Part shown: piece by piece, positions 60,240 to 64,000 of the stretch
Layout: the number at the start of each line of letters is the position of its first letter
Position numbering within the stretch: the stretch's first letter is position 1
Assembly (NCBI RefSeq): GCF_036417845.1
Contig: NC_089979.1
Location: 22,276,458 to 22,340,457, forward strand
Reading direction: 5' to 3'
DNA from: Apteryx mantelli
Taxonomy: Eukaryota; Chordata; Aves; Apterygiformes; Apterygidae
Length of the DNA: 64,000 nt
Program-made: the position numbers and the translations under genes
Notes under the pieces: generated by a model
Database searches by the model: none
Told to the model about the DNA's origin: nothing
What the model saw: the letters and a program-made list of their open reading frames with translations, nothing else

Positions 60240-61560
60240 AAAATGGAAAAGTGGAAAGTCAACATATATTATTCTCCCACTGATGGAAAAGATGTGAGAA
60301 GTGAGTCATTTGCCAGGACTAATGCCTGAACTCTAGAGAAGCTGATAAAGACTTGATGAGTTCAGTGTAATTATTCCATACATAGTAAGACCATTTCTTA
60401 AACGAAGCCCAGAATTCAAAGAAAGAATAGATACTTACATTAAAGAGCTGAAAACTGACATCCATATACAATTTTGAAGACTTACTAATTACAAATGAAT
60501 TTACAAATAGGACTCGCTGGAAACATGACTTCAGTTTACCAGAAAGACTGGTGAGAAAAATACCTCCAACATTCTGGAAGTCTCTGAGAAGAAGCTGAGC
60601 TTTCTATGGAAGGAATCAAAATGATGACAGCATCTAATGCTGAACAAGTACACAACACAAGCTGAAGGAATGTATTAGACAGAAATGTAGACCAGAAATG
60701 CATACATTATGGTCCAGTATACATGCTACAGAACACAAGAGACAGAAGGAAAATTACTTAGTATTTGGCAGCAGAGCAAAAGAATAAAAGAAAAAAAAAC
60801 CTTTTTCATGTTCCAGTGGCCCAATACTGATATACTGCCAGCAGTTAATAATAATACTTAGCATTGACCAATACAAGTGATGGTATCTTTGGGCATATTG
60901 TGGATATGTGATTAGATCACAGTTATTAGAAATTGTCATGAAAAAGTTATTGCTGAGTACACCCAATTGATTAGAGGATGTTAACAAGAGCATCAAGTAC
61001 TATGATGGGGAGATAATTGCTGCTTAGGAAAAATCACTGCTGGACGGTACAAAAAGCAAGGCATGCATTCAAGACATATATTAGCATGCTAATACCTTCA
61101 CTCTTATGATGGGAAGCTTCAAACAAGCCAACAAAAGATGAACAAAGCAGAATGCAACAGGCTGTAAAATAATAAATACTACCATGGTTGAACAGCTTTC
61201 AAGAAGCAGATGCTAAAGGCAGCTGCGGTGAGTGATGACTGATGTATGCAAGAAGAGATTTTGTTCAAAAGTGTCAATCAATATGTCCAACAAATTTAAG
61301 AGCTGACATCAGCTGTCATGGATAAAGTTGGGGGTAAGAGCATGTTTGAGAAGAGGCAAAGGCCTCTACTGACCGAGTATGAATACCTACTTGACATGGA
61401 ACAATTCAAAGCATGACAATAATACTGTGATCTTCAACAGAAGGATTTACAGCTTTTTGATACAAAATCCAATATGATCTTGGGGAAGATCAAAACAGAC
61501 CCAGGTGCTACTTGTTCTTGTCAATTGACCAGCCTAATGATTGTCAGGAATAAGATACAG
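60240..61560 (+). mobile_element. Decayed Ty3/Gypsy-like gag/protease remnant
   Basis: Across three shifting frames with many stops, short peptide stretches occur in the order expected of a Ty3/Gypsy LTR retrotransposon polyprotein. First comes a gag capsid-like stretch with KERIDTYIKELKT (near 60418-60460), preceded by a residue pattern like the family's D-E-F and L-K-R blocks. Then comes a zinc-knuckle-like KCIHYGPVY near 60698-60725 in which some Cys/His are lost. Last is a protease-like IKTDPGAT, near 61490-61515, at the D-T/S-G-A site. No LTRs or reverse transcriptase were found. It is a dead copy, and the call rests on weak motifs, so chance resemblance is not excluded. Confidence 0.4.
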
Positions 61561-61569
61561 GATGTATAA

Positions 61570-64000
61570 AAAGGACAAGGAATGCAAAATGGTAGAATTA
61601 AGATAACAACTGAATAGGAAAAAAAAAATCCCACTAGCTATACTACAAACAAGTTCCAAGATCAGTATAATTGAAAAAGGTGTAATGAAATGAATATACT
61701 TAATGCCATTGCAGCATTTTTATAAATAGTTCTTTTAATAAAGACATAATATAGATGGAGCCTTTGCATGTTATTACCCAGCACATAATGCATGAAACAT
61801 GACTCCCGTGATCTTTTCATCTGAGGAAAAAACAAGAGACTTAGTTGCTCCAGTATATCGCTGTGAAAGATATTTTGGTGTGCCTCAGCTTTGGGAGCCA
61901 ACTACCTATTTTTCTTGGTGTGATCTTGCCATCAGGTAACTTAAGTTATAATTTTTTACTCTCTCCTTATAGATCTGTAAGTCCTTGCATCATGCTTCTA
62001 TGTAATGGATAGCTTCCACTTCACTTATTATAGCAGGTAGCTATTACAATTCCAGCTAGTCCCTTCTGCCTTCCTTCCATAACTCCTCCCAGATGACCTA
62101 CTGTACTAGTTGAGGTCTATAGTATATCTATTATATATCACAAAAAATACTGTTTGAAATTTATAATTTCTATGGTCTCCTAATATGTCCTTAGCTTCTC
62201 AAAGCAATCAGACATGGCATCTTTGGGCATGCTACTAGAACAGATGGCAGACCAAGAACAAATACAGTTCTGCAACTATCTTTGAGGACATACTATTGGA
62301 AGCTCAAATCTGGGATTCAAAGAGGGACATTGATTTAAGGTTTCCAGGGGAATGGAAAATTCAGTTCTGCCAGAGATTAAAACACTTAAAGCAGCTTTCC
62401 TCCTCTAAAGAAACTGGAAGGAATAAAATTATGTTGCTTGTTTTTGTAAGTATCACTTTCTTGTATGCATGGAAAAGAATTTTCATTTAACGTATAATAA
62501 ACAAAGCTGATGTGTATTTCCATTATTACTTGCTTTAGGCTTTGGGGAATCTGAATTTTCTTTTGTTTTCTCCTGTATTCCACTGTTAATACACAGCAAA
62601 GGTATAGAGAGCTTTGGCAGGAGCTTATTAATGGGTTCTATAAATATACAGATACAACTTCATGAGGCATTTTGAAAGAGATATTGAAAGATGACTAGTG
62701 TTAAGTACTGACACTGTTTTGAAACGTTTGAACTAAATCTTTCATATTGCAGCCCATTAGTTGTAATTTACAGCTTCTTTGGTTCTTTTGACCTGTTCTC
62801 TTCATTTGCGAAGTGCTGTATCCTCCATATGTTCTGCACCTTTTCAAATAATTAAATTGTGCTCATTATTTAGTCATTTGTTGTCTTATTCCATTTCATC
62901 AGTCTCCACAATTCAGTCATAAATCATTCCGTTTAGAGGCCATTCATTCTAACACACTGTAAGAGAGCAAACAAGCCTGTTGCCAAACGCATCAACTACT
63001 TATTCAGCAAGTCGTTTGTAAATGTTGTACATATTGTGATAGGTTTTTCTGAATATGCGCGACAATGTCTCTACAGGCCAGTCAGAGTATTTGTGTGGCC
63101 CACTCTCTTTGTGATTACATTGCAATGCTCTGGAGTTTGTCCATTGTTTTGTTAATCTCTTTTAACCATTCTCTTGTCCCAGTAACTTATTTTTCCCACT
63201 CTACGTCCTTATTCTTGTTCTGTTTTGCCCCCAACGTCTATTGTCCACTTCCATGATTCCTTAATTCTGACTTCTCAGTCAGCTCATCGCCGTTTTCTCT
63301 TGCAGCCTTGCTCCTTGCCAGAGCTATCTCCCTGCTCCATCCTACAGATCAGTGATTTCCCCTCTCCTTATCTGACTAGTTCTAGTGCCGTTGTTCATCC
63401 CCTTACAATTCTCCTCCCAGTGTCAATCTCAGCTTCTCCAGTTTCCTCTTCCATTTTCTGTACTAGCTCCCAGTCCTTCCTCATCACAGCCCCAGTCTCT
63501 TTGTCCAGCCATCTCCTCACTAGCCCAAGGCTCCTTTCACAACACTCAGAGTTTTTCTCCTTCCCTTCCCCTTTCCCTCCAGACTCCTTTTCTGACTCTT
63601 CTGTTTTTCTTCCCCTTAACATATTCTTTTCCCTAGGGCACTTAAATTAGGCAGCATCCTTTCTTCCCCGCCTTGGGTACCCAGCAGAAGAGAGCACTAG
63701 ACAGTGATGGACAGAATCAGTGTTCTGCATGTTGGTCAGCTGTGGTCTGGAGTATAAAGTGTAATTATATTTTATATAGAAGAAATTATTGCAGTAACCA
63801 CAGTCCAAAGTTTTAATAACGTACTATTTGTCTTGAAGTCTGTTTATGTATCAGTAAAATATAATTTTAGCACAAACACTTACTATTGAATGCTACTTTG
63901 AGAGTTTCAGAGATTGTAGTAACTGTCCAGTTACTACATCTCAGCAGCTTAAGGAGTACCTACAGTCCCTCTTTTCTCTTCCATTAAGAAGAGATCTGGG
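61570..64000. other. Non-coding flank at the right edge
   Basis: No gene recognised. The last part (about 63170-63630) is strongly pyrimidine-rich on the plus strand, which opens long frames on both strands (up to 141 codons) with serine/proline/leucine-rich composition. These are products of base composition and match no family. Confidence 0.6.

Noticed and set aside
63225-63650. 141-codon Ser/Pro/Leu-rich plus-strand frame
   Set aside because: Pyrimidine-rich low-complexity DNA; the opposite strand gives a matching Glu/Lys/Arg-rich frame, as expected from composition alone.
52643-64000. OTUD6B expected upstream of PIP4P2 by synteny
   Set aside because: No exon resembling an OTU cysteine protease was recognised on either strand; it probably lies beyond the right edge.
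1-64000. CRISPR arrays, operons, bacterial-type systems, tRNA or rRNA genes
   Set aside because: The DNA is vertebrate nuclear; no regularly spaced direct repeats, tRNA box A/B pairs in cloverleaf context, or rRNA were noticed.

Overview
The window is vertebrate nuclear DNA, most likely from a bird. It is AT-rich and intron-rich, with GT-AG splice sites and two CpG islands. Interspersed repeats are few: one clear CR1 remnant, one solo LTR and some very old fragments. Two genes are recognised by translating spliced exons, and both are on the minus strand. Their order matches human 8q21.3 (C8orf88 next to PIP4P2/TMEM55A), which supports the identifications. The species cannot be named from the sequence.

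Layout. (1) About 1-9.8 kb: the 5' part of a C8orf88 orthologue. Its first coding exon is 6652-6744 and its second is 5742-5818. A CpG island at about 9.47-9.86 kb is its probable promoter. The remaining coding exons, including the expected eIF4E-binding motif, were not found down to base 1 and probably lie left of the window. (2) 10045-10554: a 510-bp solo LTR with a perfect 5-bp target-site duplication. (3) 10.56-28.3 kb: intergenic DNA with decayed repeats, a 63-bp dispersed duplication and an odd 44-bp imperfect palindrome. (4) 28.3-52.6 kb: complete PIP4P2, seven coding exons encoding 257 residues. It starts in a strong CpG island (51.4-52.6 kb) and ends near a plausible poly(A) site at about 28.34 kb. 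(5) 52.65-64 kb: DNA upstream of PIP4P2 with no recognised gene, but with a badly decayed Ty3/Gypsy-like gag/protease remnant at about 60.24-61.56 kb.

Function. PIP4P2 is a two-pass, cysteine-rich late-endosome/lysosome membrane protein described as a PtdIns(4,5)P2 4-phosphatase. The N-terminal ERSPLL sorting motif, the CXXC pairs and the two membrane helices are all visible. The arginine of the published Cys-X5-Arg motif reads as lysine in this genome (residue 113). C8orf88 is a small protein of poorly known function. Nothing in the sequence links the two genes beyond conserved adjacency.

Most open frames in the window are short chance frames, microsatellite translations or CpG-island frames, and are not reported as genes. 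The most unusual non-genic features are a long palindrome with unique arms around a (TG)n/(AC)n core (5118-5207) and the 44-bp near-palindrome at 12391-12434.
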